From: Desulfuromonadaceae bacterium
GTDB taxonomy: Bacteria; Desulfobacterota; Desulfuromonadia; Desulfuromonadales; Syntrophotaleaceae
Assembly (NCBI GenBank): GCA_021107335.1
Contig: JAIOSZ010000010.1
Location: 1 to 6,403 of the forward strand
Length of the DNA stretch: 6,403 bases
Direction of reading: 5' to 3'
Within the stretch, counting starts at the first letter, position 1, and every line of letters starts with the position of its first letter. The notes beneath the pieces are model-generated. The model saw only the letters and a list, made by a program, of their open reading frames with translations. It made no database searches and had not been told where the DNA came from. This document shows, piece by piece, positions 1-6,065 of the stretch. A program made the translations under genes and the position numbers.

Positions 1-305
1 ACAACGACCGGGTGGAGAGCACGGTGCTCGGCAAGGTGCTTCCTCGCACGCCTTTTTTGTCGACTAAGGGTTTTACGGGCCACACCCTAGGAGCCGCAGG
101 GGCGCTTGAGGCAGCCTTCACCATCGCTTGTCTGGAAGCGGGGCGTATTCCCGCCAGTGCTGGTTTCAGCGAACCGGATCCTGCATTTCCCATCCATCCT
201 GTTACCCGAGAGGTGGCCATTGAAGGGCGAGCGGCTCTTTCCCAGTCTCTAGCGTTTGGTGGGAACAATGCTGTCGTGATTTTTGGAAAGGAAGGTCCGC
301 AATGA
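1..305 (+). CDS. beta-ketoacyl-ACP synthase (KAS II/FabF type), C-terminal part only
   Basis: The gene enters from the left edge; the open frame starts at base 3 and stops with TGA at 303-305. It encodes the last ~100 residues of a condensing enzyme that extends acyl-ACP chains with malonyl-ACP. The fragment begins with NDRVES, the segment that follows the conserved AHGT loop in this family. It then carries STKGFTGHTLGAAGA, where the Lys (66-68) and His (81-83) match the catalytic Lys and second catalytic His of FabF, and near the end AFGGNNAVV, the family's Gly-rich closing loop. The active-site Cys lies outside the window. The stop overlaps the ATG of the next ketosynthase-like gene (ATGA, 302-305), which suggests translational coupling and a heterodimeric KS/chain-length-factor pair as in aryl-polyene clusters. 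The ketosynthase family is certain; the pathway is inferred from the neighbours. Confidence 0.93.
   Translation, partial: NDRVESTVLGKVLPRTPFLSTKGFTGHTLGAAGALEAAFTIACLEAGRIPASAGFSEPDPAFPIHPVTREVAIEGRAALSQSLAFGGNNAVVIFGKEGPQ
288..295 (+). promoter_or_regulatory. ribosome binding site of the chain-length-factor-like gene
   Basis: AAGGAAGG lies six bases before the ATG at 302, inside the end of the upstream ketosynthase gene. It supports the ATG that overlaps the upstream stop as the real start. Confidence 0.6.
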
Positions 306-1399
306 CCAGGCTTTCAATTCGAGGGGTTGGGGTCGTGGGCGGTTTTGGCTGTGGTTTAGAGGCCTTTGACCGAGCCCTGGTTTCCGGGGTCGCCTCGACC
401 ATGCAAGTGACGCCTGTTCCTGGTAACGAAAGCGTGTTGCGGTCAGCGTTTCTTGCCGATACCGCCCCTCTAGAAGAGTTCCTAAACAAACGAGCTTTGC
501 GACGTATCGATCACTTCTCCCGGTTAGCTCTGCTTGGTAGTCATCTGGCTTTGCAAGATGCGGGAATGCTTGGGGCTATTCCAGAGCGGGTGGGCCTTGT
601 GATTGCTAGTGGTTATGGAGCACTGCGTACCACTTTTTCCTTTCTTGATTCGATCATAGAGGATGGAGACTCTTGCGCTTCTCCCACTCATTTCTCCAAT
701 TCAGTACACAATGCCGCTGCTGCTCATGTGGCCATTAAATTGAATATTGGTGGTCCTAACCTCACAGTCAGCCAGTTTGAAATGTCGGTCTCTTCGGCAC
801 TATTAACCGCCCAGCTTTGGCTTGAGGAAGGGCGCGTCGATCATGTCGTTTTTGGTGGGGTAGATGAGTACAGCGCCGTTCTTGGCTACTGCTGGGAGCG
901 GTTTCTGGGAAGTGAGTCAACTGAGGAAATGGCGCCTTTTGACCTCGCTCGACAGACGGCGTTGGTTGGGGAGGGATCGGCCTTTTTCGTGTTGTCCCGA
1001 GAGGAGACCGCATCCCCGTACGGAGCCATTGATAGGGTGAGCCTTGGCCATCTCTCCGGAGGCCTCCCCATTCTGCCGAAGGACCCAGTTTATATTCTGG
1101 GAGCTGACGGCCATCGCCAATGCAGCGCCAAATATCCAGAATTAGTGCCCCAAGGGGCTTCGGTTGCGAGCTATGCTCCCCTGTACGGTAGCTTGCCTGT
1201 CGGGCAGGCCTTTGACTTGGCTGCCGCCGCTCTGGCGATGCGCGATGGGCGCCTTTGTGCCACGCCGGGTCACGTTGCCGGGGAGACCGACTGGCAAATT
1301 GTTGGTACGGAGGAGCTAGGCCAGCGAGATATTTGTTGTCTCAAAATGGATGACAATGGCGGTTATGGTTTTCTGACGGTAACCAAGGGGCGGGGATGA
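302..1399 (+). CDS. ketosynthase-like chain-length factor, catalytic residues replaced
   Basis: A 365-residue thiolase-fold protein related to beta-ketoacyl synthases. The N-terminus (IRGVGVVGGFGCGLEAF) matches the opening strand of the family, and GGPNLTVSQFEMSVSSAL (around residue 160) aligns with the segment that normally holds the nucleophile in TACASG. Here the Cys position is Glu160. The region normally reading AHG has Asp269 in place of His, and the segment equivalent to TKxxTGH has Ala292 and Ser297 in place of Lys and His. It is therefore unlikely to condense acyl chains itself. In known type II polyketide and aryl-polyene systems such a partner dimerises with the active ketosynthase and sets chain length. 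It is cytoplasmic and coupled to the upstream ketosynthase by an ATGA overlap; its own stop overlaps the next start in the same way. At 365 residues it is slightly short for a ketosynthase. The family is secure; the chain-length role is inferred from missing residues and context. Confidence 0.88.
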   Translation: MTRLSIRGVGVVGGFGCGLEAFDRALVSGVASTMQVTPVPGNESVLRSAFLADTAPLEEFLNKRALRRIDHFSRLALLGSHLALQDAGMLGAIPERVGLVIASGYGALRTTFSFLDSIIEDGDSCASPTHFSNSVHNAAAAHVAIKLNIGGPNLTVSQFEMSVSSALLTAQLWLEEGRVDHVVFGGVDEYSAVLGYCWERFLGSESTEEMAPFDLARQTALVGEGSAFFVLSREETASPYGAIDRVSLGHLSGGLPILPKDPVYILGADGHRQCSAKYPELVPQGASVASYAPLYGSLPVGQAFDLAAAALAMRDGRLCATPGHVAGETDWQIVGTEELGQRDICCLKMDDNGGYGFLTVTKGRG

Positions 1400-1965
1400 T
1401 GAACCAAGTTGGGAGGACAATTCTTCTCTGCTTGATTCTGATGTCTGTAGGTCCCTGTTTGGCTATGGCGGATGAAGGGAATGTCGCCACCCGCTACTCC
1501 CTTGGCAGCAGCTTGGGCATAACGTACGATCCAGGCGCAGATGTCGATTTCATGCTTTTGTCTGCTGCTGCACTTTATGATTACGAGGCTATCTGGCACC
1601 ACCGGGCTCCGGATCCGCTTCGCTTCAAAGTGGAAGGGCATGTCGGTTCCAGCACCGGAACGCACATGCGTGCCGTGGCATCGGCTAATATTCTGGCCCT
1701 ATATTTTTTAGACCATTTTACTTCTGCTCACCTGCGCCCCTATCTGGAAGCAGGGATCGGTATCATCTACACCGACTTTAAGGTAGAAGGGCAAGGGTTG
1801 TGGGTTAACTTTAACCCTCAGGCCGGGGTCGGGATGGAGATTGATTTGGGCGATGGAGCCCCGTGGTTTTCTGCCTTGAGGTTGCATCATGTATCCAATG
1901 TTGGTCTTCATCATGACTATCGGGGCATTAATTCTGTGGTTTTGCAGGTCTGCCGATTTTTTTAG
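1396..1965 (+). CDS. PagL-like acyloxyacyl hydrolase (lipid A 3-O-deacylase family), outer-membrane barrel
   Basis: A 189-residue exported protein. Residues 1-25 form a signal peptide: Arg7, a hydrophobic core, and an AMA cleavage site before Asp26. The rest alternates short amphipathic strands and ends in Phe189, as outer-membrane beta-barrels do. The C-terminal motif HHVSNVGL with His165 and Ser167 matches the catalytic His-x-Ser-Asn of PagL, which removes the 3-O-linked acyl chain of lipid A. The third PagL residue, Glu, is Asn179 in GINS here; from memory many family members annotated only as acyloxyacyl hydrolase carry Asn there. Activity is therefore plausible but not assured. The start overlaps the upstream stop (ATGA, 1396-1399); a second ATG at 1399 would serve equally, and AAGGGG at 1385-1390 could drive either. 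Its place in an operon with ketosynthase genes suggests coordinated changes to outer-membrane lipid or polyene lipid, which is inference. Confidence 0.82.
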   Translation: MMNQVGRTILLCLILMSVGPCLAMADEGNVATRYSLGSSLGITYDPGADVDFMLLSAAALYDYEAIWHHRAPDPLRFKVEGHVGSSTGTHMRAVASANILALYFLDHFTSAHLRPYLEAGIGIIYTDFKVEGQGLWVNFNPQAGVGMEIDLGDGAPWFSALRLHHVSNVGLHHDYRGINSVVLQVCRFF

Positions 1966-1980
1966 ATCGGGCCATTTATT

Positions 1981-1994
1981 GTAAAATCTTTTAC
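1981..1994. promoter_or_regulatory. perfect 14-base palindrome, possible operator
   Basis: GTAAAATCTTTTAC consists of two perfect 6-base arms around a 2-base centre. It lies 15 bases after the PagL-like stop and about 90 bases before the acyl ligase start. The size and symmetry suit a dimeric regulator, but the sequence is AT-rich and could occur by chance. No regulator gene is visible nearby. Confidence 0.25.
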
Positions 1995-2028
1995 TTTTAA
2001 GCTGAGTGTAAGAGCGTTATCGTTTTGG

Positions 2029-2059
2029 TTGGCAGCAGGGTCTGGCCTTCAGCGATAAT
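2029..2059 (+). promoter_or_regulatory. weak sigma-70-like promoter candidate for the acyl ligase gene
   Basis: TTGGCA (2029-2034) and GATAAT (2054-2059) each match the consensus hexamers at five of six positions, but the spacer is 19 bases, longer than ideal. Transcription would start about 20 bases before the ATG at 2087. Read-through from the upstream operon is an equally good explanation for expression. Confidence 0.28.
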
Positions 2060-2086
2060 TTTTAGGAAGGTTGTTAAGGCAAGGCA

Positions 2087-3262
2087 ATGAATCACGTATC
2101 TTTATCTGTTATTGATTTTCAAGAAATGCTGTCCAGCCTACTACTGGGGGCAATGTCTTATCCGCAGCGTCTACGCTTAGCCGCTGGCGGTTCTCTGCCG
2201 GCATCGATAAAGATCGATGCAAAAATATTTCCAGATTTAACAAACATAGTTCAGCGAGCCTGTCGCATGTTTGGCGTGGAAGAGGATACGGTCTCCGGTG
2301 CGGGAAAAACATTGGCGGAATGGGCTGAGGAAATACATCGGTTGTGGTGCAAGCCCCCCTTGGCTTTAACTTTTTTCACATCGGGTAGTACTGGTGAACC
2401 GGTTCCTGCAACCCAGGAATTCTCTTTTCATGTTCAAGAAATTCTAGCATTGTCTGAGGTTTTCAAGGGTCGGAACAGGATCGTTAGCTTTGTTCCTCGT
2501 CATCACATCTATGGATTCCTTTTTTCTGTTCTCTTGCCTAAAGCACTCGGTTGCCCCGTATTGTGGATGCCAATTATGCCGATGCGCAGTTTAATTGCCG
2601 GCCTACAAGGTGGCGATCTTGTCATCGCATTTCCTCTTTTATGGGGCAAACTAGCCGAGTTAAATGCTGAATTCCCAGTCGATGTATGGGGGGCTACCTC
2701 CACGGGACCTTGCCGGCCAGAAATAATCAACGAGCTGAAGAAAGCGGGACTCTCTGGTATGACAGAGGTCTATGGATCTTCGGAAACGGGTGGTGTGGGT
2801 TATCGTAATGCTACCGAAGCCCCCTATGAGCTTCTGCCCTACTGGGAAAGAGTCGCCAACGAGTCACGGTTGTTGCGCCAACATCCCGTTGATGGTTCTC
2901 GTGCAGACTATGCATTGCAAGATGATTTGTCCTGGAAAGGAAACACACAATTTCTACCAAAGGGAAGAATTGACAAAGCGGTGCAGGTCGCAGGAGTAAA
3001 TGTCTATCCAGTTAAGGTAAGAAAAATCATACTGTCACATCCATGCGTTGCTGATTGTGTTGTTCGATTGATGCGCCCTGAAGAAGGTTCCAGGCTCAAA
3101 GCTTTGGTGGTGTTAAAGACGGTGGGGGCAGACGTAAAGGCCTCAGAGAAAGATCTTAACTCGTTTCTTGACCAGAAACTCAATCACTACGAAAGACCGG
3201 CCAAACTGTCTTTATGCGATCAAATCCCAACGAATCATTTAGGCAAAGCTCAGGATTGGTAA
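2087..3262 (+). CDS. AMP-forming acyl-CoA/acyl-ACP ligase, aryl-polyene starter-loading type
   Basis: A 391-residue member of the adenylate-forming (ANL) superfamily, which activates a carboxylic acid with ATP and passes it to a thiol. Visible core motifs, in order: the phosphate-binding loop FTSGSTGEPVP (97-107), YGSSETGG (229-236), a DDLSW segment in place of the usual TGD motif, the hinge GRIDKAVQVAGVNVYP (293-308), and PTNHLGK near the end with Lys387 in the place of the catalytic lysine. It is clearly shorter than the ~500-550 residues of typical CoA ligases because the N-terminal subdomain is reduced. The GEPVP form, without the usual Lys, resembles the ligases of aryl-polyene and xanthomonadin clusters, which load a hydroxybenzoate-like starter; that assignment rests on memory and on the adjacent ketosynthase pair. 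It starts 121 bases after the PagL-like gene; only a weak AAGGCAAGG precedes the ATG. Enzyme class is secure; substrate is inferred. Confidence 0.85.
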   Translation: MNHVSLSVIDFQEMLSSLLLGAMSYPQRLRLAAGGSLPASIKIDAKIFPDLTNIVQRACRMFGVEEDTVSGAGKTLAEWAEEIHRLWCKPPLALTFFTSGSTGEPVPATQEFSFHVQEILALSEVFKGRNRIVSFVPRHHIYGFLFSVLLPKALGCPVLWMPIMPMRSLIAGLQGGDLVIAFPLLWGKLAELNAEFPVDVWGATSTGPCRPEIINELKKAGLSGMTEVYGSSETGGVGYRNATEAPYELLPYWERVANESRLLRQHPVDGSRADYALQDDLSWKGNTQFLPKGRIDKAVQVAGVNVYPVKVRKIILSHPCVADCVVRLMRPEEGSRLKALVVLKTVGADVKASEKDLNSFLDQKLNHYERPAKLSLCDQIPTNHLGKAQDW

Positions 3263-3473
3263 ATTTTGTGATGCTTATTTCTAAATCGCCTGATCGGCCC
3301 ATATACTGAACAAGTTTCGACCAATAGCCCTTCTATTCACTCTAATGCTCTCGAAAACCTGGTCTCTAACAACCATTTTTTAGTTTCGGCCCGTCAAGTC
3401 CGACAGGTTTCTAGGTAGACTCCATCCTGTCTTTGTAGTGCCTTTCTTTTCCCTTCCTTGTCAGCCTATCTAG

Positions 3474-4299
3474 TTAATTATATTTCCCGTATTTGCCAAT
3501 AAACAAAAGCCAGAGCTTTTTATATTCCTCTCCACCCGCGAGGTAACAATTATTATGTCCTGCCTCATTTACCAAATGGAGAGTTTTGGGATGAATAAAG
3601 TTTTAAAGACATCCAAAAAGGAATTATCCGGTCTTTTTTTCCATGAAAAATGAGTACGGGAGCCGAAATGGAGGAGATCTTAGTTTTGTTATCAAAACGA
3701 TCTTTTATAAACCATCTTCCCACTAAACCATAGCTTATGGGGTTCATTTTCATGGCGATGTCGTGAAGTGAGGTGAACGGGCATTCCAGAATGATACCAG
3801 CCGGTGGTTGCTCAAGGGCCATCTGCAAGGCCACAGTAGCCCCCATTGATCGTCCGTAATATATCAGCCCCTTTGATGACCCCCATTCGCTTTCCTGAAG
3901 CCATTTCAAAGCGCCTCTGGCGTCTTGATAAAGATCCTTTTCTCGCAGTGATACTCCGTTGCTTTTTCCAAATCCTCGGTAATCAAATATAAAGACGTTG
4001 AGGCCTAACTGGTGGAGATACTCTATGTTTGGGAGGCTGTGGGTTATGTTCGTGGCATTACCATGAAAAAATAGAACCATAGGTGCGGCTGGATCACCGG
4101 GGATGAGCCAACCGTGTAATTTCGTTCCGTCGGGTGCCTCGAACCAGATATTTTGGTATTCAAGCCTAATGGTCTCTTGGAGCGGGGCCAAAGCTTGGCC
4201 TGGTTTGAAAATAAAGCGGGTTGCGTTATTGCAGCCCGAAAGGAGAAAAAACAGTAACACGCTAAAGAAAAGCACTTTTGGTGTCAGGCGTTTAATCAT
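3474..4299 (-). pseudogene. lipoprotein alpha/beta hydrolase (BEM46/YfhR-like), frameshifted before the catalytic His
   Basis: The uninterrupted frame (4299 down to a TGA at 3565) gives 244 residues. It begins with a lipoprotein signal and lipobox LLSGC (19-23); Asn at +2 of the mature protein is compatible with the outer membrane. Then come the oxyanion segment FHGN (78-81), the nucleophile elbow GRSMG (149-153, Ser151) and HGKKD with the acid Asp223. The catalytic His is missing from this frame. From 3593 down, another frame reads HPKTLHLVNEAGHNN, with His at 3557-3555, then YLAGGEEY, ending at TAA 3474-3476. A one-base slip between about 3591 and 3600 joins them into a ~274-residue protein, normal for the family. 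As written, the product lacks its triad and should be dead. The gene is convergent with the acyl ligase. Substrate is unknown; a sequencing error could explain the slip. Confidence 0.85.
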
Positions 4300-4373
4300 T
4301 TGATTTGTCCACAGAAAAGTCAGATGCTCATATTTATTCAGTGGGAAATCTTTGTGGGTCCTGTGGCAAGAGG

Positions 4374-4401
4374 TTTATGGTTTTTAAAGTTGCCGCGTCA
4401 A
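4374..4401 (-). promoter_or_regulatory. promoter candidate for the lipoprotein hydrolase
   Basis: Read on the - strand, TTGACG (4401-4396) is a five-of-six -35 element, followed after 16 bases by CATAAA (4379-4374), a four-of-six -10 element. The predicted leader to the ATG at 4299 is about 70 bases. No clear Shine-Dalgarno stands before that ATG. Confidence 0.33.
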
Positions 4402-4417
4402 GACTGTTTTAACTATA

Positions 4418-4612
4418 TCATTTCGATGTAACCTCCCTAAAGTAGAGCCAGGGAGTTTCCGGTTTTTCCTGCAGATTAAAGCACTTCATGGTACCAGGGC
4501 CATTACGCTTATAACCTTTCATCATGGGTTCTCCACGTTTAATGTTTGGTATGGGGTAACAACACCAAACCGTCGCAACGAAGATCACGATGAGTTGCTG
4601 AACTGACAGCAC
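4418..4612 (-). CDS. possible small hypothetical protein (64 residues), doubtful
   Basis: A small frame on the - strand, upstream of the hydrolase and in the same direction. It could start at a GTG at 4612 and stops at 4418-4420. The first ~20 residues are hydrophobic (LIVIFVATVWCCYPI), like a signal or membrane segment, followed by a polar, charged part with GYKRNGPGTMKCF and a PETPWLYF stretch near the end. No family is recognised. There is no good Shine-Dalgarno in front of the GTG; AAGGAAAGAG (about 4643-4633) would fit an ATT codon at 4630 instead. It is the only candidate gene in the otherwise gene-free 4300-4749 interval. It may equally be non-coding. Confidence 0.3.
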   Translation of the reverse strand: MLSVQQLIVIFVATVWCCYPIPNIKRGEPMMKGYKRNGPGTMKCFNLQEKPETPWLYFREVTSK

Positions 4613-4666
4613 TACACCGGCACTGCAAATGTCTCTTTCCTTGGCGGACTAAATCGATGAAATTTC

Positions 4667-4694
4667 TTGAATTTGCTTAAAAAAACCCTATGAT
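4667..4694 (+). promoter_or_regulatory. sigma-70-like promoter candidate for pap
   Basis: TTGAAT (4667-4672) and TATGAT (4689-4694) match the -35 and -10 consensus at four and five of six positions, with a 16-base A-rich spacer. Transcription would begin near 4701, leaving a leader of about 50 bases before the ATG at 4750. Confidence 0.45.
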
Positions 4695-4738
4695 GAAAAG
4701 GCTTGCTTAGTTGCCCCAGCAGAGAAACTTTTGCCAGC

Positions 4739-4744
4739 AAGGAG
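4739..4744 (+). promoter_or_regulatory. ribosome binding site of pap
   Basis: AAGGAG sits five bases before the ATG at 4750. It selects this ATG over an in-frame TTG at 4711 that would add 13 residues; MFESAELGH is also the usual opening of this family. Confidence 0.7.
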
Positions 4745-4749
4745 CCCGC

Positions 4750-5544
4750 ATGTTTGAATCTGCCGAATTGGGTCACCGGATCGATAAGGAAGACTACAAG
4801 CAGCAGGTTCCAGAATTGCGGGAAAACCTGTCTTATGCGCAACTTGATTTGCTTCAGAGTAAGAAATTTTCGGTGTTGATTTTGATTGCCGGGGTCGATT
4901 GTGCAGGCAAAGGCGAGACAGTTAACCTACTGAATGAATGGTTTGATCACCGTCATGTTGAAACCCATGCCTTGCGGGACCTTACAGACGAAGAACTGGA
5001 ATGTCCGCCTATGTTTCGCTTCTGGCGGGCATTGCCTGCTAAAGGCAAAATCGGAATCTTTATTGGCAGCTGGTATTCGAAGCCGTTGGTTCTGAATGTT
5101 TGCGGCGGTATTAATAACGCCGAACTTGATCAACGTTTGGACAGAACCATTCGGTTTGAAAACATGTTGAGTCGCGATGGCTGCCTGATCCTTAAGTTTT
5201 GGCTGCACCTATCCAAAAACGCCCAAAAAAAACGCCTAAAAGAACTTGAAGCCGATCCCAAAACCCGCTGGCGAGTCAATGCTACCGATTGGCGGCATTA
5301 CAAGCTCTATGACCGCTTGCGGCAGATGTCTGAGCACATGCTGCGGGCCACAAGTACCGCAGAGTCCCCTTGGGTCATCGTTGAGGGATCCGATCCCCGC
5401 TATCGCTATCTGACCATCGGCAAGTTGATTCATGAATCGCTTGTCAGGCGCCTTCCGCTAGTGAAAAGAACGCCGATTCAACCAGTTTTCCACCGTTGGC
5501 AACGGCCATCGACGGGTTGTGTATTCTGCAGACCCTCGACCTGA
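4750..5544 (+). pseudogene. pap: polyphosphate:AMP phosphotransferase (PPK2 class II), N-terminal domain, frameshifted in linker
   Basis: This is the first half of a two-domain PPK2 enzyme, which transfers phosphate from polyphosphate to AMP to give ADP in the cytoplasm. From the ATG at 4750 the frame runs 264 residues. It shows the P-loop-like AGVDCAGKGE (47-56), GETVNLLNEW, and IGIFIGSWYS (Gly106-Ser107-Trp108-Tyr109) where active PPK2 domains have DRSWY. This degenerate form is normal for the first domain, which is thought not to be catalytic. LILKFWLHLS, RWRVNATDWRHYKLYDR and WVIVEGSDPRYR complete the domain, ending near LIHESLVRRL (about 5450). The last ~30 residues before the stop at 5542-5544 look like out-of-frame sequence. 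The second domain begins in the -1 frame, open from 5436, so the shift lies between about 5436 and 5495. The start is well supported by promoter and ribosome binding site. Confidence 0.88.
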
Positions 5545-6041
5545 ACCAATCGCTGAATATAATCGATTATCGGGATCAGTTGGCACGGTTGCGAGGTCGG
5601 TTGAACGTCCTTTCCCGGCACATCGGTTTTAAAAATATCTCGGTGGTCGTGGTTTTTGAAGGAAATGATGCGGCGGGCAAGGGGGGTAGTATGCGTCGCA
5701 TGATTCTAGCTCTGGATGCCCGCGCTTATCGGGTTATACCGGTAGCCGCGCCCACTGAGGAGGAACGCAATCAACCTTATCTCTGGCAGTTCTGGCAAAA
5801 TCTTCCCCGCAGGGGGCGTTTTGCTATCTTTGATAGATCTTGGTATGGTCGAGTGCTAGTCGAACGAGTCGAAGGCTTCTGTTCACAGGACGATTGGATG
5901 AGAGCCTACGGAGGGATCAATGACTTTGAAGAACAGATGGTGCGTTATCGGGTGGTGGTTAAATACTGGCTCTCGATCAGTAAGGATGAGCAATTAAGAC
6001 GGTTCAAAGAACGGGAAAAAGTAGCACTTTTTTTGGTTTAA
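5496..6041 (+). pseudogene. pap: polyphosphate:AMP phosphotransferase, C-terminal catalytic domain, out of frame and truncated
   Basis: The second PPK2 domain follows in the -1 frame relative to the first. The nominal TTG at 5496 is not a convincing start; similarity begins at TAIDG (about 5502), the normal linker-to-domain junction, so this is the rest of the same gene. It carries the catalytic Walker A EGNDAAGKGG (5658-5687), APTEEERNQPYLWQFW, the Walker B region FDRSWYGR (5829-5852) and ERVEGF, INDFEEQM, KYWLSISKDEQLRRF. Agreement with the family ends at FKEREK (about 6020), and six unrelated residues lead to a stop at 6039-6041. The family continues with a PFK..KIT segment, a WRNR segment, and the TEIAPW...E part, about 70 residues; I find none of these in any frame downstream. 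The domain that normally does catalysis has therefore lost both its frame and its lid/C-terminal part, and the gene is most likely inactive. Confidence 0.87.
6016..6032 (+). repeat. hairpin with T-run at the point where pap similarity ends
   Basis: AAAAAGT and ACTTTTT form a perfect 7-base stem around a 3-base AGC loop. The right arm is part of a run of seven T (6028-6034). The stem is AT-rich, so it is a poor intrinsic terminator, though it could pause polymerase. It coincides with the residue at which pap stops resembling its family. Confidence 0.4.
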
Positions 6042-6052
6042 GGATATTTGCC

Positions 6053-6060
6053 AAAGGAGG
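6053..6060 (+). promoter_or_regulatory. strong Shine-Dalgarno of the decayed HTH gene
   Basis: AAAGGAGG lies five bases before a GTG at 6066 and is the best ribosome binding site in the window. It marks the original start of the broken gene that follows and shows that pap and this gene were close, probably co-transcribed, neighbours. Confidence 0.55.
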
Positions 6061-6065
6061 ATATT

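Noticed and set aside
202..489. 95-residue open frame on the - strand
   Set aside because: It is antisense to the well-supported ketosynthase/chain-length-factor junction and has low-complexity Pro/Thr content typical of a shadow frame.
1363..1665. 100-residue open frame on the - strand
   Set aside because: It lies across the end of the chain-length-factor gene and the start of the PagL-like gene, both of which have recognisable family motifs on the + strand; its own translation matches nothing known.
1953..1970. CCGAT/ATCGG stem at the end of the PagL-like gene
   Set aside because: A five-base stem whose T-run is in the loop rather than after the stem cannot act as an intrinsic terminator.
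3402..3431. GACAGG/CCTGTC inverted repeat as a terminator between the convergent ligase and hydrolase genes
   Set aside because: The perfect stem is only six bases with an 18-base loop, and no T-run follows on either strand.
3505..3520. AAAAGC-CAGA-GCTTTT hairpin followed by T as a terminator
   Set aside because: It lies inside the reconstructed coding end of the hydrolase (encoding KKLWL) and the stem is very AT-rich; it is most likely incidental.
4711..4749. Upstream TTG start for pap
   Set aside because: The ATG at 4750 has a good Shine-Dalgarno and gives the usual N-terminus of the family; the extra 13 residues resemble nothing.
5461..5470. Programmed -1 frameshift joining the two pap domains (GTGAAAAGAA)
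   Set aside because: In the reading frame the bases fall as GTG AAA AGA, not a slippery heptamer of the X XXY YYZ type, and no stem or upstream Shine-Dalgarno-like stimulator is evident. The second domain is also truncated, which fits decay better.
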